Positions 33,701 to 46,000 of a stretch of 64,000 nt of DNA are shown here, in pieces (within the stretch, counting starts at the first letter, position 1; each line of letters begins with the position of its first letter). Origin of the DNA: Aphelocoma coerulescens (lineage: Eukaryota; Chordata; Aves; Passeriformes; Corvidae); assembly GCF_041296385.1 (NCBI RefSeq), contig NW_027184085.1, forward strand, positions 9,481,301 through 9,545,300, written 5' to 3'. The notes under the pieces were generated by a model. The model searched no databases. It was not told where the DNA came from and saw only the letters and a program-made list of their open reading frames with translations. The translations under genes and the position numbers were made by a program.

Positions 33701-34890
33701 CCAGGACATGGATATCCATGATCTCAGCCAGCTGCACAGCCTCCATGGAGGTCAGATTCCCATGGTGTGAGTCAGCTGCATTCCTCCTCAGGGTCATCGA
33801 ACTGTGCTGGGGCTTCAGTGGCCTCGGCTGTCTCCTGCCCCGACGCTTGCAGTGATTAACTGCACTGGGGATGCTCAGTTTGGGTGGACAGCACAAAGGC
33901 TAAGGGTCTCAGGTCAGCTCGGGACAGCTTCAGCTGCTTGTCCATGGGAGAGGAGAGGAGCAGAGCAGTTTCTTGGCCACCCCTCATACCAGGAGTTCTT
34001 TTATCAATGGGGTGTGAAGGGGTGATGAAATGCTACCAACTGTCTCCATAGACAGCTAATCCATTGGTATGGATTTGTTGTTAGGGAATCCGGCAGGCCT
34101 GTGCAGTTCCTTGTCGCTGGCTGTAGCTCTCCTGCCATGGGTACAGCCACCTGCAACACCAGCTGCCCTCATCATGACATGGAGCTGTGTCATCATGTGC
34201 TATCAGCAAACGGAGATGTGATGCCGAGATAACAGCCAAGCTGTCAAGATAGAAAAGGTCTCAGCACATAACAGAAGGGTTTCTCCACTCCAGGGATTTT
34301 TGTATGTGGAGTTTTTAGTGTGTTTCCTCCTGCTCTGTGTGCTTCCATGAGAACGGGGCATTTTGCAGAGGAAACCTCCCATGCCCTTCAGCTTTCCCAT
34401 CAAATATGTGTAGACCGTCTGCTGGACCTGCTGCACAGACAGCATGGGCTGCACCAAGATGGATCCACATTACCAGATCTCTTGTCACTTGCTGCTCAAG
34501 GGAATTCAAACCACCTGGAGCAGCCCCTCCCTCTGTGAGGACACAGCTTCTGTGGGACCAGCTCGCAGCCTGGTTTTGGCATCCAGCAGCATGTGTAAGG
34601 CTCCATCCAGCACACTCATGGATTAGAGTCAGTGAACAGAGACACCCGCCCATCCTGGATCCAACCCACTGGGCTGTCCTGGGAGCATTACACACCTGAT
34701 CAGCATCAGCTTCTCTCTGAGGACAAGGCAAGATGAGCAAACTCACCTGCTTGGAATGGCTGATGGAAGTGGTCAAGGTGCCAGGAGCTGTGGCTGGGAG
34801 CTCCCCATTGCCTTGTGTGGTACCACAGTCTCTGCTTGCACTCAGACTCTGCACCGAGACAGTCACTCAGGTTTAATGTCCCTGTAAATG

Positions 34891-34951
34891 ACATGTGGGG
34901 CTTTTTTCCAAATCCACATGTCCCCCAACATGTGGGGTTTTTTTCCAAATC
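34891..34951 (+). repeat. 24-base direct repeat, period 37
   Basis: ACATGTGGGGCTTTTTTCCA plus AATC occurs at 34891-34914 and recurs at 34928-34951 with a single C-to-T change. This is a simple local duplication. Confidence 0.85.
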
Positions 34952-35820
34952 AACGCGACCTTCTTGTAGATGTGAAGCTCCCAGTGCAGTGCTGCAGCCC
35001 TTCACCATCACCCCTGTGCTCTGCACAACCCCTCAAGGAGCTTATTTCTACATGGAAAACTCCACATGGGACAAAACTAACAGAGATGCAGCACAGTCAA
35101 AATCCAGCTGTCTGGGGCTGCACAAGCCTTGCTGTCAGTGAGTCCCAGCCAGTGGTAGTATGAACACGGTGTCAGACAGCATCTGCAACAGGGATAAAGA
35201 TATTTCCAGCCCTCTTAGAGGCAAGTTTACAATGCTGGGATTCTCTCCAGCTAAACCACTTGGGTTCAGATTTTCACTAACCCACCTAATTTCCTCATTT
35301 TTCTTAATCTCCCAGCAAAAATTAAACCACTGGCTGCTTTGACCAGCTCCTTGCCTAGAATTATATGACTAACTTCTGGCCACTGGTGGTCCTGGGCTGG
35401 CTTGTCCTAGGAGGAGGGCAGTAGAGAGTAAAAGAGGGGTAATAGAGAGGAAAATTGCAACCAAAGAGCTTTGGCCAAGCAAGCAACTTTGTCCCCAAGC
35501 ATTACAAGGTGATTGACCCCAATATCTTTGTGCCATGGGAAAGAAAAGGCAGATGTGTGCACCCCCTGCAGCATCCCTGTGATGTGGGATGTGAGGAGGG
35601 TGCAGGGGCCCAAGAGTGCTGCCTGCCCTGCTGTGTGGCCCCTGCAGGGCAGGATACTGCCCTGAATAGCTCCCTCTTTGAAGGGCAGCAGAACTGCGAG
35701 GAAAGCTTTCGGCCCTGATATAAAGAATTCCAATGGCAGGGAATCCTCTTGAGCCTTTGTGAGCTCTTCCCGGTGTTTTTTTATGCATTTTTGTCAGGCA
35801 CTGATCTCTTCTCTGTGGTG

Positions 35821-36100
35821 ACAGTGACAGGACCTGAGGGAACGGCCTGAAGTTGTGTCAGGGAAGGTTTAGGCTGGATATCAGGGAAAGATTATTCACC
35901 CAGAGGGTGGTTGGGCACTGGAACAGGTTCCCCAAGGAAGGGGTCACAGCACCAAGCCTGACAGAGTTCTAGAAGCATTTGGACAATGCTCTCAAGCATA
36001 TGGTGGGATTCTTGGGGCTATCCTGTGCAGAGCCAAGAGCAGGATTTGATGGTCCTTGTGGGTCCCTTCCAACTCAGCACATTCTGTGATTCTGTGAAAA
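35821..36100 (+). repeat. CR1 LINE 3' end fragment
   Basis: The segment runs GACCTGAGGGAACGGCCTGA, then AGGGAAGGTTTAGGCTGGAT, then CCAGAGGGTGGTTGGGCACT, then GGAACAGGTTCCCCAAGGAA, then GGGTCCCTTCCAACTCAGCA and ends in ATTCTGTGATTCTGTGA. These are consecutive landmarks of the avian CR1 3' UTR in sense orientation, with a full tail. It is the youngest-looking CR1 copy in the window. Confidence 0.93.
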
Positions 36101-36623
36101 CACTGCACACAGGTGTGTACCCCATTTAAAGGACAGATTCAGACTGCCTTCCCCAGGTCTCTGTCTGTCCCCATCAAGCATGGCAAGAGTGGAGACAGAC
36201 TGCTTGACCCAACCAGTTCCTTTCCAGGTGGCTAAAGATAGATAAAGGCAACTGAGAGCATCAGCCCAGCCCTTCAGAGAGGTGACTATCCAGCTCAACA
36301 TGGCATTCCTGCAAAGTTCTCAGGCTTGGCTCCCATCAGGCTGGCATCTCTCCTGACTCAGGGCTTGGGAGGGCAAGATCTGCCCTGCACATCTTCTCTC
36401 CATTATTCAATCTTCTAAATCCTGCCTTGACAGACGTCCCACATCTTGAAAGACTTTTGGCCATGTCAGAGCCAACATCCCCATCCTGTAAACCCTCAGC
36501 TCAGGAGGAGCTCAGGTGGTTTTCCTTACCGAGATCTATTGGTAGCTTTATTTTTAATAGCACATACGTGATGTGGACTAGGATAGACCACTCCAGCTCT
36601 GGCTGGCACGTTATAAATCTCAC

Positions 36624-36636
36624 AAAAAAAAAAAAA
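36624..36636 (+). repeat. Poly(A) run
   Basis: Thirteen consecutive A bases, with a second A8 run at about 36665. There is no sign of a retrocopied gene upstream. Confidence 0.9.
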
Positions 36637-39600
36637 TGCAAAGGGCCAGGAGGCTGGGGGGGTGAAAAAAAAGCAGAAGAAAGAGACTGTTTTCCCAGAG
36701 CCCAAAAGCAGACAGGCATGGGGAGCAGGAAAGGCAGGGTCGTACGGCTCGCTGGGGCAGAGTGTGCAGTTGTTTATACTGGAAATGAGTTTCTGTTTAT
36801 TGCAAGCTATGGTGGGGAGACCACAAAGTGAATGTAAAACAAAATGGGAAGGGTGTGGGAAAAGTCAGGGGAGGGGGAGCGGGTGCCTTTGACAAACTCC
36901 AGAAGTCACGTCCAGTAATAAATCAAGCCAGGATCTGTCCCGGGACACAGGACCCAGAACATCTGCTTGGGCTGCAGGGAAGCCGGGCAGGCGAGTAGGG
37001 ATCTCCCAGCCTTGCCTGGGGCCAGGTAGGAGACAGGGGCTTGGGCAGCTCAGCTACCCAGGGATGCTGAGCCCAGCAGTGCTCAAATGCCTGCAGAGGT
37101 GACTGAGCACTTGGGGTTCATCAGGAAACTGCACTCTGGGCTGAGGGATTTAACAGGCATCCTCAGTCAGCCTTTCCATCCTCAGCCAGCCTCTCCATCC
37201 TCAATAGCTGTCCCTTGACTGCTCTGTGCCTCCATTTCCCTGTAAGATGACTGACTGTAAGGTGACTGTAAGGTGGCACAGGATGCCTTTCTCCCATTTA
37301 TCACTTTTCCCAAGTCTTGCAGCAAATACCACATGGGCAGGCAACTCCTGCACCAGTTCAGAGCTGGGGCATGGTGTAGGTGCCACCAGGAAGGGAGGTC
37401 CCCTGCCCGGTTCCGAGGCAGCAGGAATTAGTATGTTAACAGGGCTGCTGGTGAAATGAGAGACAAATCTCACAATAACTCCACGGGGCCAGCAACGCAT
37501 TCATTCTGTGTACAGACTTTGAAGGTATTAAGTGCTAAGGATTTTGGTTTGACATCTGAATCCAGCTGCATTGTTGTGAGAAGCCCTTGCAGCTTATTGC
37601 TCCAGACCAAACTTCCATAAATAATCTATTGCCTTGGGTGTAGTGCTTTGGAAGGGGTGGTGAATGTTTGTTTTGCTGATTCAAGCATTCCCCTCCTCTT
37701 CTTCCTTTTCCCCTTCCTTGGAAAATGGATCCTATTAACCACTGCAGATGACACAGCACATGCCAACATATTTGCAACCCATTTGGCTCACAGTGACGGC
37801 TGCTTTCGAGCTGCAATTTCTTCAAGGGTCCAAGCGAAGCATCAGCATGGGGGTGAAACAAAGATAGTGCATCTGCCTAGTGGGTCCTGGCCCAGTTCTT
37901 GCTTTTCCACCCCATATTAGTGCAGAAAAGAGGATGGACAGCCAGTGAGATGTATGTGTGAGTTATGACCTCAAAAGTCATTTGAGTTTCACTGTGCTAG
38001 GCCATGGTTGAGCTGCTCTGCCATAAAGCCATGGGTGCTGCTGTGGGATCTGCTCTCCAGAAATGCAAACAACTTTCTGGGCATGGGGCAGGTACTGATG
38101 CAATGCCTCTAGCAACTCCCTGAGGCAGACAAACCCCAAATCTTCCTGTGCTGGATCCTGGCCGGGTTCAGCCTCATGTCACTGCTGGAAAGGACCGAAA
38201 CTTTGGCAGCACCACAGCATTTCCCCACTTATTCCAGGCCTGTTGCCTTCCTTCCTGTACTGCTGGTGACTTATACACCATGGGACAGACCTAAATGCAT
38301 TGGCATTAACCCAGTCAGAGCTGTTTTTTCTGCTCCAGTAGAGGATGGCAAGCTATCAGGTAAACCCAGACTGCTCTGCCCTGTCTGGTTTTGCCAGTAC
38401 ATCCTTGCAGCTCTCATCTGCAGCCAAGCCCTGGCTCTCAGACCTGTCCCAGCTGCTCACCTCATCTCAGAAGGATTCTGAGCCATCTGTGTGCATCGAG
38501 AGGAGAGTCCCTGTTGCAGGAGGCATTTGCAGTGTGCTCCTGGTCCATGACAGGGAAATGGGGCTCACTCATAGACACTACAGCACTCTTATGCTGCTGG
38601 CGAGGTCCAGACCACAGGGCTTGCTCTTCACCTGTAATTTTCTGTGCAACGCTTCAGAGAGCACAGCAAAATCCTTCAGTGACTCTAATAACATTTCTCT
38701 CCAAAGCTCTAGGGTATTTCCCCCCCATCCCTGTGAAGTCACGCTTCAGGTCTGCTGAAATCCTAGCAAATGCCTCCTAAAATCCCCTGGAGCCCCTGCA
38801 ACAGTTTATGGAGAGTCCAGGACTGTTTGACCTTGGAGAGGGTGAGAAAGGGAGGGGAAGAAAGAGCAGTCCTAGGCTTCCCTGCCAAACTACTTGATCC
38901 ATTGCTGAGCCTCTTGCAGAGACCACAACACAGCCGGAAATCAGTCCCAGACCATCAGTGGGGTATCTGGGCACAGTGCCTTCCTCTCTCCTCTGCCCCA
39001 GGTCTCCCAAGCATCTTCTGCTGTGCTGGGCAGTGCCACTGCATGAACAGTCTGGTGTTTCCCCAAAGAAGCAGCAGGGCCACAACTACCTGTGCATGGT
39101 GCCCATCCCAGCATCCTGGCCCCCTCATCCTGCCCAGAAAAGGTTTGTGAACATCTGGGTGACAGCTCCTTCCCTGCCGTGGTGCTTGGAGTGTGCAAGA
39201 GGGTTGCCCACGGTGGGAGAGCTCAGTGTTGGGCATTCCCACCATTCCTCAGGAAATAATTAAAACACTGATAACAATATTTTCATATGACAATAAGTGC
39301 TTGTTATTTCTTCTTTGTTGTAAGCAAGTCAGAGAATGCATGACAGGCTGCTGTCCTCCGTGAGGAGGGAGAGGCTGTGCTGAGCATCCAGGTTATCGCT
39401 GTCAGGGCAGACTTGGCAACAAGGCTGCTCTTGCCGGTGATCCGGTGCCGATGCTCTCAGGGAAGGTGTGTTTGCTTCTGGGGTTTCATTGTTAAAAGAC
39501 CATCGATAAATTACAGGGAGTCCAGAGGAAAATTGATTAAAGAATTAAAAGATATCGTATGACCTAAAGGGGAGATTAAGGGAATTTAGTGAGGTGCTTG

Positions 39601-42589
39601 CTGCAGAGCGGAGCTGCGGGGAGTAGGGGGGGAACAAAATGGAAACAACCTTGCTTGCGAAGGTGGTGATTAGAGCAAGTGGAAACAGGCGCTGTGAGTA
39701 ACTGAATTGGTTTGTGCCTCACGTTTTGTTTTGCAAATGCTATAGGCTCTCACACACGGTGAGAGCTTGAGCTGCTGGAGATGCCCTGTCTGCACATGCC
39801 ACAAACATCCCCTGGGGTTTGCCCTCTGCTGCTTGGGGGGATTTAAGCATCAAGCCAGGATTTGAGGAAGATGAGCATCATTTTCATAAAGCAAAGGGCC
39901 TTTTCTTAGCTCCATTTCTTTACGGGTGGGCTGGATAATGGGACCTCCTTGAAGCCAGCTGAGTAAGGATGCAGCTATTACTTCCAAATGCAGTGTAGTC
40001 TGGAGCTGTGTGACTTACATCATCCCAAGTACCCCAGTGCCTTAAGAAAAGAATGAGGCCAGGGTCTGATTCAGACCTGAGGATAAAAATACAGACATTA
40101 GTAAAGAGAGCAGTGGTACTGGGCAGTTCTGTTAGCTGAGCTGAGCAGTGCTGTTAGCTGAGCTGGTATGGCAGCCCAATGCCTCCAGAAATGTCACACT
40201 CCTCTGGTTTTCATCTGCTTGAAGGACACATTTTGGGTGAGCTGCAGAGACTGATGCTCTTCCTGCCTCCATCCCAAAGTACCAACAGCACAGGAGAGGG
40301 TTGCGGCTTGAGCTAGGACACCCCTACTCAGTATTTTCTGACTGGTATTTTCTCAAAGCCAGAGAGTGAGTAGCTAAGGACTGGTGCGGAGACCTCATTT
40401 CCTATGATAAATTTGGCATCTTCCCAAATGTCTGTCACTATCTAATGGGCTATCATCATCCCTGAGCAGCCAGAATAGCACCACAAACCGGAGCCACCCC
40501 CTGTGGTGTCCATCTCAGCTCCATCCCCACTATGGCCCAGTGCTGTGATTTTTCCAGGGTGTATTATGCAGAAGCACATGTGGGGTGGGCCAGGTGGCTT
40601 CTATGGATATACCAAAGGAGGCTGGCTGCTGCTGGGAGGACTCACACATGTTTGGGGTGGGAACAGCATGGGGAGAAGCTCCTTCTGTGTCAGTTCTCTA
40701 CACCCAACTCCAGCATTTCCTTTGGCTCCAGCCCAGCTGTTTTTGCGAGGTGCCTGCAGTTGGTTTCCCAGCAGGACTGCGACAGTAACATGGAACTGGG
40801 CAAAGCCACCAGCATTACGGGGGACAGGGCTCTCATATACTCACAGCATGGCCCCTGGGGCTGAGGGACAGGCACAGGATGCAGATCAGCCCCAGGAGCA
40901 GAGTTGCATCTCACCAGGAGATCAAGTGGGGCAGAAGGGCAGCCCCAAGGATGTGAGTTGCTGACCAGGGGATGCTGAGCCTGCATGAGCAAACCCAAAT
41001 GCAACCAGGATGGCCAAACACAGGATGAGCAAATGGCTGCTCTGCCTGTGCAGTGTGTGGTACAGATGCCCACTATTAAGTCCCCTGTCCTGACTGAATC
41101 TGAGGTAAAGCGTCAGTACAGGCTCAAGGACACCATGAGGTCTGCCTTGTGAGGGGGTAGAAGAACAGACTGCAACATACTCCCCAGCAGAACATGTGGG
41201 TGAAAGGAGAGGGTGGTTTTCAATAAATGCTGAAGGGAAGGAACTTTTCATGCAAAAGCCAGTGCTAGTGCGAGAAGAAAGTGGGTAGGGGATATGTCTG
41301 CTTACTAACCACTCCCATCAGCTCCTCCTGCCCAGACAGGAGAAGCCCAGAAATATCCTTCTCTCCTGCAGAGAGTCAGAAATCTCTTACTTCTTCCTCT
41401 CCATTCCCCGTGGGGAGAGAGGCCTCTCTGTCAGCAGGTACCTCCCTCACTGGGGAAGAGGAGAGCAGAGAAGGGGATGTATCCAGACTGCATGTCAAGA
41501 CGGATGAAGAGAGAAGGAGGCATTTTTGGAGAGCCACTGCCTGTTAGAGGCAGCCCACTCTCCCCCGCTGGTTGATTGGTGGTAATATTTGTGGCTAGCT
41601 CGTTGCTCAGTGCATGACAAAGTGCTCATAGCTTCCCTCCAGAGGCTCCTCCTGGATAAATATACAACTTCCAGGAGTTCTGGTGGGACAGCTTTGCCAA
41701 GGATACATAGCTGTTGATGGTCCCAGTTGTGTCTGATCACACCTGGTATTTTCCCTGTCTTCTCCATCTGGAGAGAAGATGGATTGCTTTCTTGCAGCCA
41801 TTAAATAAGGTGATGGAGGGGGCAGGGGCATTGCATGGTGTAGGTTGTGCAGGGAATTTCTGCCTGCAGCTGGGAAAAGAGGGAGAAGGAGGTTCTGAGT
41901 TCTCTTCTGCACACAGTGCAAGGCAGGGCACTCTTGGGGTCCTCAATACCTGAAGAACCCTTGAGAGCACCCTACATTCCTCCTGCACAACCAAAACAAG
42001 GAAGGCACAGCCCTCCCTCTCAGCAGACAGGGATGTTTCCTCTCCATGGCTTTTCCAGCTGAGCTCCTGGAGGAGATTGTCAGGAGACTGCAGGCTGCTC
42101 TGGTCAAGCCTTTTTTGAAGGAGAACCAAGGGAGGCAGCTACTTCTCCCTGGAGACCAGGGCTGTGATGTGCTCCCACATGCACCAACCACAAGCTCCTC
42201 GGGGTGTGGAGCAGTTGCTGGGGGACCCATGTGTTAGAAAGAACATTTTCCCCCTGGATTGCCTTGGCACGGTGCACCCAGCCCCATGTCGAGGAGAATA
42301 GTCCCCTGTAAGGAGAAATTTTTTTGGCAGGGACTGGAAAATCCCACATAATTCATGCCCTTCATCCTTCCCAGCTATTTCACAAGAGACAGGCCCAGCA
42401 TTTGGATGGGAGCTGCAAGGGCATGAAGCTCTCCTCTCCAAATCCCAGCTGTGGAAAGCCCTGTGAATGTGCAAAAACTGAGAGCACATCAGCCCCCTGC
42501 TCCCCCTTCCCTACCGTCTGCCCATGGCAGCCTGGCATTCTGGGATGCTCCAGCCCTGAGCTGTGGGCAGGAATATGGTCTCCATCCTC

Positions 42590-43010
42590 AGAGCCTCCTA
42601 AGGCCCCGTTTGCCGGCACTTTTCCCTCGGTTGCTGCACACTCCCTCACCCCAGACCGCTCTCCAGGTCTCCAGGAGCTGGACGGGGGCCCGGCACAGTC
42701 AATCCCAGAGCAGCCGGTAACGAGGTTTGGTCATTACTGCCCGGGGCTATGTGCGAACCGGTGACCTGGCTCTGAAATGGTTTATGTTACATGCAAATCC
42801 CCTCGCAGAGGTGTTGGGGGAGGAAAGCCGGCCTCGCCGTGAACTCCCTGGGCTGAAGAGGAAACCCCAGCGCTGCAGAGAACTTCCCGTGCCCGGCGCG
42901 CTGCTGTGCTGCCGCATCCCGCCTTGCCGGGGTACCCATCCCAGGGGTACCACACCGAGCACCGCGGCCCCGGCCCCGCTCCAGGACTGGCGGTGCTACT
43001 GTTATACACA
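42590..43010. promoter_or_regulatory. Moderately CpG-rich intronic segment with an octamer motif
   Basis: CpG dinucleotides are denser here than in the surrounding intron (for example GCCCGGCGCGCTG near 42891 and CACCGCGGCCCC near 42960), and an ATGCAAAT octamer lies at 42791-42798. It may be an intronic enhancer or alternative promoter. No start site or exon could be identified, so this is only a candidate. Confidence 0.25.
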
Positions 43011-46000
43011 AAACAATAATCAGCTGCCGTAACGAGGATGCAGAGTAGCTGAGCTGGCTTCCCTGCTGTTGTGCCGGCTCCAAGTGGAAACAGCTGCATT
43101 TGGTTTGGTTAAATGTTTTATTTACTCACAATTATCCCAGATAACAGGTTTTTCATTCGTTTGTTCAATATTTAATATTGTTTCAGAGCAAAGCTGCTCT
43201 TTGGTTTCTGGTGGAGGATCGGAGGGTCAGAAGGGACTTTCTGCTGTGGTGTGGGGTGAAGTGAAGGGTGGTGTCATCCAGCATCCCTGCTGCGCATCAT
43301 TCCCTAAGGCACCCAGCCTAGAATGCTGCCCCACGGGAATAAAGTCACCTCCAGGAGCACAGCTGGGCTTGGGGTGCTGATGTGCTCAGCAGGATGGGCA
43401 TTTCCCTGGGACAGCAATGCTGCCAAACGCCAGCGCTGCTGGAGGGAGTGGGAACAAGAAGGTCTGTGCATTTCAGGATGCCAGATGGCTTCTCCTGCCT
43501 AAATAACCTTCCTGTAGCATCCTGCACCTTGGGGAGCACCTCCAGCAAAGGCTGCCAATCCAGACAGCCAGCCTGCCTCATGCCAGGGTTGCCAGAGCCC
43601 CTCTGCTCTTGCTCTTTCCTCTCACAGATCAAGGCCGTGAGGTTTGCTTGATAATTTTCTGGAGGCTGAAGAATGATCAGGTTTCAGGAGCAGCTCTGCT
43701 ATGCTGGAAAAAAGCACTGCCTCATGCAGTGCAAGATGGAGCAAACTCCAGGGAGCCTGTGATCACACTGGGAGCTTGCCCTGCCACTTTGGCTGAAGGT
43801 GGGATGCTGGGCTTTCTCTTCTCTTCTCTATGAGTAATGCCTTGCCCAAAAATTTACAGCATTGCCTCTTGCCATGCTCACTGAATTTTCTGCAAGGGAA
43901 ATGAGAAAATCCATAGCTTGGTTTATGAGCCCCAATCAGTGTAAAACAGGGCCTTTTAGAAATTTATCTGTTGCTGAGTCCACCTTTTTCTCCAGCACCT
44001 TCTTGGGGAATAAATTCTTTCTCTTTGAGGCTGGGGAGATGGCTCTTAGGTGGCAGCAGGGTCAGGGGACTTTGGTTACAGCTGCAGGTGTCCCTGGCCC
44101 ATTTTGGGAGCTACCGGGGAGGTGCTGCAGTGTTGGGTATGAGGACTGGGCTAGGTGCTGGCTGAATGTGGGCAACTCTGGTGTTCAGCTGGTATACTCA
44201 TGCTCCAGAGGGATATATCTTCAGTGTCTAATTTCAAGGAAAAGGAATGTTCTCCTGAAAATGTCCACTTGATAAGCTTAGGGTGGCTTAGACTGAAAGG
44301 GAGAGACATAAAACCTGTCTCCACCACTCGCCCAGGTCATTCAGGAGGTCAGTAAGGAACAAACCCATCACACCCTGGGCCCCTGCACCCCTGAGTTCTC
44401 TTAATTCTCTCTCAAATGAATTTTGCTGAATTAATTAAAGAACAAACAAACAAACCAACAGCAAAACAAAACAAAAAAAACCCAGCAAATCAAAAACAAA
44501 CCCTTCCTTTGTCCTTCTTGACAAGTGGTGGTTAGGAGCATGATGTTCCCAGAACACAGGGAGCATCACCTGCCTATGTACCCCCACACTGCTGTCCTCT
44601 GCACCCCTTCTCATCCTCACACTTATCCAAGAACTGATGGTCAAGGGGAATCGGAGCAAATTCAAAGCGTCACCTCCCTGCCTTTCTCCAGCAACAAAAC
44701 ACAGTTGTACCCAAACATTTGGGTCTATGGAAGGGACCGTCCCCAGCCACAGCCACGCTGCACTCCAGCACAGGTGGCACATAGCAGACGGGTGCTCCCC
44801 TGATCCACCTGGCAGCAGAAATATGATTTATTCATCATTGTTTTCTTTGTTGTTTCCTCCCAGCCTCTCATACACAAACAGGCTTTTAGAAAAGCAGCGT
44901 TGGATAAATAATACATCGTGCTGGCAGCCAGCATGTGCATGACAAAAGCATCTGTGTAGAAGCGTGTGTGGACGTGCGGGGTCTGCTGTTCTTGTGCCCA
45001 CGTGCTCAGTGCTGGCATCTTCTGCCCAGGTGGATTCCTGTTGTGCTGTCCAAGCCTCTGCAGCTTTGCTTTTGGTCACTTGGGTGGTTTTTTAAAGTAT
45101 TGGTACATACCCACCACCTGTGGTGTGAAAAAAATCGTTGGGTGATGATCTGGTCCTGCCGCGTGCACTGGGGTGCAAACAGCAGGAGTTTGGCTGCACA
45201 ACAGCATTGTTTGTGGTGTTGTCCCCCCATATGGGGCAGCAGGGGGGTCCTGCCCATGTGCAGGCAGGCTGTCACAGCTGTACCTCTAGCACAAGCACAT
45301 GCTGCTGTCATGGACCCTGGAGTCTTTGCTGGCCCAAGACTGAGATGATGAGTTATGCAGGTGACCCCAAAAGCACACTACGGGCTCATTATCCCCCATC
45401 AGCCCAATGCCTGAATGTGCCCCGAGTGCACCAGAAAAAATACCTCCTACAGAAGTGTTTGAGAGGCCTCTTAAAACTTTTATTGGCGCTATTTTTTGTA
45501 TCCCTCCACCTGTGGAGCAAGGCATCTTTAGTACGTTCAGCCCTCAGCAGGAGAGGAAAATTATAACTGATCCATTTCAGAAACCTCTAAAAGTGACCTA
45601 AAATAACTTTTCTATATATAAAAGTGTCATGATTTTAATGTCCATTATCTCATGACCTAGCAGAGCTAGGAAAAGCTCTTGTAGATCATTTTTAGTGGTT
45701 TCCAGAATGGATTGGTCACACTTTTCCCCTGCACAGTGGGACTGAGGGTACAAGGACGACTGGGCTTTAGAGATGAGGAGGGGAACAAAAATCTGTGTCT
45801 GTGCTGGTGTATCCAGAGCTGTTTCATCCTCAAGGACTACTCGTGGGGCTGTCCCCAGCTGAGCAGAAGTGCTGGAGCTGGCCAAGTGACAGCTATTTCC
45901 AACAAGATGGAGAGACAGAGTTAAATGAATGCAAAGCATGGTGGGAAAGCCAGCTCCTTCCCTGCCACTGGTCTTTTCAGGGATCTGCAGAGATGATGAC

